Assembly (NCBI GenBank): GCA_004535785.1
Contig: SPIB01000001.1
Span: 162,356-226,355 of the forward strand
Direction of reading: 5' to 3'
Origin: Gammaproteobacteria bacterium LSUCC0112
GTDB lineage: Bacteria; Pseudomonadota; Gammaproteobacteria; Pseudomonadales; Pseudohongiellaceae
Length of the DNA stretch: 64,000 nt
Below are positions 63,569 through 64,000 of the stretch, in pieces. Numbering within the stretch: position 1 is the first letter of the stretch; each line of letters starts with the position of its first letter. A program made the translations under genes and the position numbers. The notes beneath the pieces were generated by a model that did no database searches, was not told where the DNA came from, and saw only the letters and a program-made list of their open reading frames with translations.

Positions 63569-64000
63569 TCATAGCGCCTGAGTATCCGGCGCATCAAGCA
63601 CGGCGGGCCGATGGTGTGTCCCGCAAATGGGACACCCGGGATCACGTGGCAGGCGCAGCTCCCGCCACATACTGCTGAATGCATCAAATAACAATAATCT
63701 GCCACACAAGTCCTGACCAAGACCGGTCAGCACCTTGATTGCTTCCAATGCCTGCATGCTGCCGATAATGCCAACAACCGGCGCCAGCACACCATTGCGG
63801 GCACAGCTCATCTGCTCATCGTCGCCTGCCCGGTATAGACACTGATAACAGGGACTCTCTGGCCTGCGGCTGTCAAACACTGCAACCTGGCCTTCCAGCC
63901 GAATGGCAGCACCGGATACCAGCGGAACACCCGTTGTGACACACACCTGATTGATCATGAAGCGTGTATTGAAGTTGTCGCAGGCATCCACCACCAGATC
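63569..64000 (-). CDS. moeB: MoeB/ThiF-family adenylyltransferase, C-terminal part (runs off window)
   Basis: The visible 143 residues are the C-terminal half of a HesA/MoeB/ThiF E1-like protein: VDACDNFNTRFMIN (conserved DNFxTR), the block PCYQCLY, which gives one zinc Cys pair, GIIGSMQALEAIK, and a second Cys pair in CPICG. It adenylates the C-terminal Gly of MoaD or ThiS-type sulfur carriers. The N-terminal ATP-binding half lies outside the window, so MoeB and ThiF cannot be fully separated; the C-terminal length and CxxC pairs favour MoeB. Confidence 0.88.
   Translation of the reverse strand, partial: DLVVDACDNFNTRFMINQVCVTTGVPLVSGAAIRLEGQVAVFDSRRPESPCYQCLYRAGDDEQMSCARNGVLAPVVGIIGSMQALEAIKVLTGLGQDLCGRLLLFDAFSSMWRELRLPRDPGCPICGTHHRPAVLDAPDTQAL

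Overview
The window looks like a chromosomal stretch of a free-living, aerobic or facultative gammaproteobacterium of moderate GC content. The best pointers are the block rhlB / gatCAB / mreBCD-maf-rng-yhdP, which has the gene order seen in Pseudomonas and relatives, a PA4642-family gene behind gatB, an ANR/FNR-type regulator, and many acyl-CoA genes of a kind common in marine Pseudomonadales/Cellvibrionales-like bacteria. The exact genus cannot be read from the sequence. I see no rRNA, tRNA, prophage, transposase or CRISPR array.

Layout. 1-6.4 kb: a DUF1552/DUF1592 pair of the planctomycete-cytochrome type, a serine beta-lactamase-like hydrolase, an alpha/beta hydrolase and an N-terminally shortened MASE1-GGDEF protein. 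6.5-12.2 kb: an alcohol dehydrogenase, a bifunctional enoyl-CoA hydratase/3-hydroxyacyl-CoA dehydrogenase and a thiolase on the minus strand, divergent from an acyl-CoA dehydrogenase (a near-complete beta-oxidation set). 12.7-18.7 kb: speD-speE (spermidine), an endonuclease/exonuclease/phosphatase protein, cardiolipin synthase, two universal stress proteins and an Fe-S FNR-type oxygen sensor. 18.8-20.9 kb: a sulfide/persulfide module (MBL persulfide dioxygenase-like enzyme, BigR/SqrR-like ArsR regulator, two YeeE/YedE half-transporters). 20.9-25 kb: a split membrane spermidine-synthase-like pair, then MATE and AEC transporters. 25-30.5 kb: an acyl-CoA cluster with an APH-type kinase-fold protein, a histidine phosphatase, a tandem acyl-CoA dehydrogenase pair with unusual active sites, and an SDR. 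30.6-44.7 kb: mixed housekeeping and unknowns (uppP, a DUF4105 protein, a ThDP enzyme, a small membrane protein behind a sigma54-like promoter, an amidohydrolase, a thioesterase, a patatin-like protein, a TPR protein, an aminopeptidase plus glutaminyl cyclase, HIT, mtnA, an orphan exbD, tetR, DUF445). 44.7-54.3 kb: the minus-strand mreBCD-maf-rng-yhdP-nitrilase block. 54.7-58.3 kb: gatCAB and a PA4642-family gene. 58.4-64 kb: a secreted esterase fused to DUF1254/DUF1214, a polytopic membrane protein, rhlB with a long acidic N-terminal extension, and the 3' end of a moeB/thiF-type gene.

The most unusual sequence signals are not genes. They are large palindromic intergenic elements just behind gene ends: two members of one family (2476-2663 and 61541-61723) and a different composite element at 12251-12424 made of four copies of a 30-nt unit, one of them inverted. 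Also notable are a probable ATT start codon for mreC, an acyl-CoA dehydrogenase pair in which only one subunit keeps a candidate catalytic glutamate, and a sigma54-like promoter before a 91-residue membrane protein. Coding starts given here were chosen from ribosome-binding sites and family N-termini, and often differ from the longest open frame.
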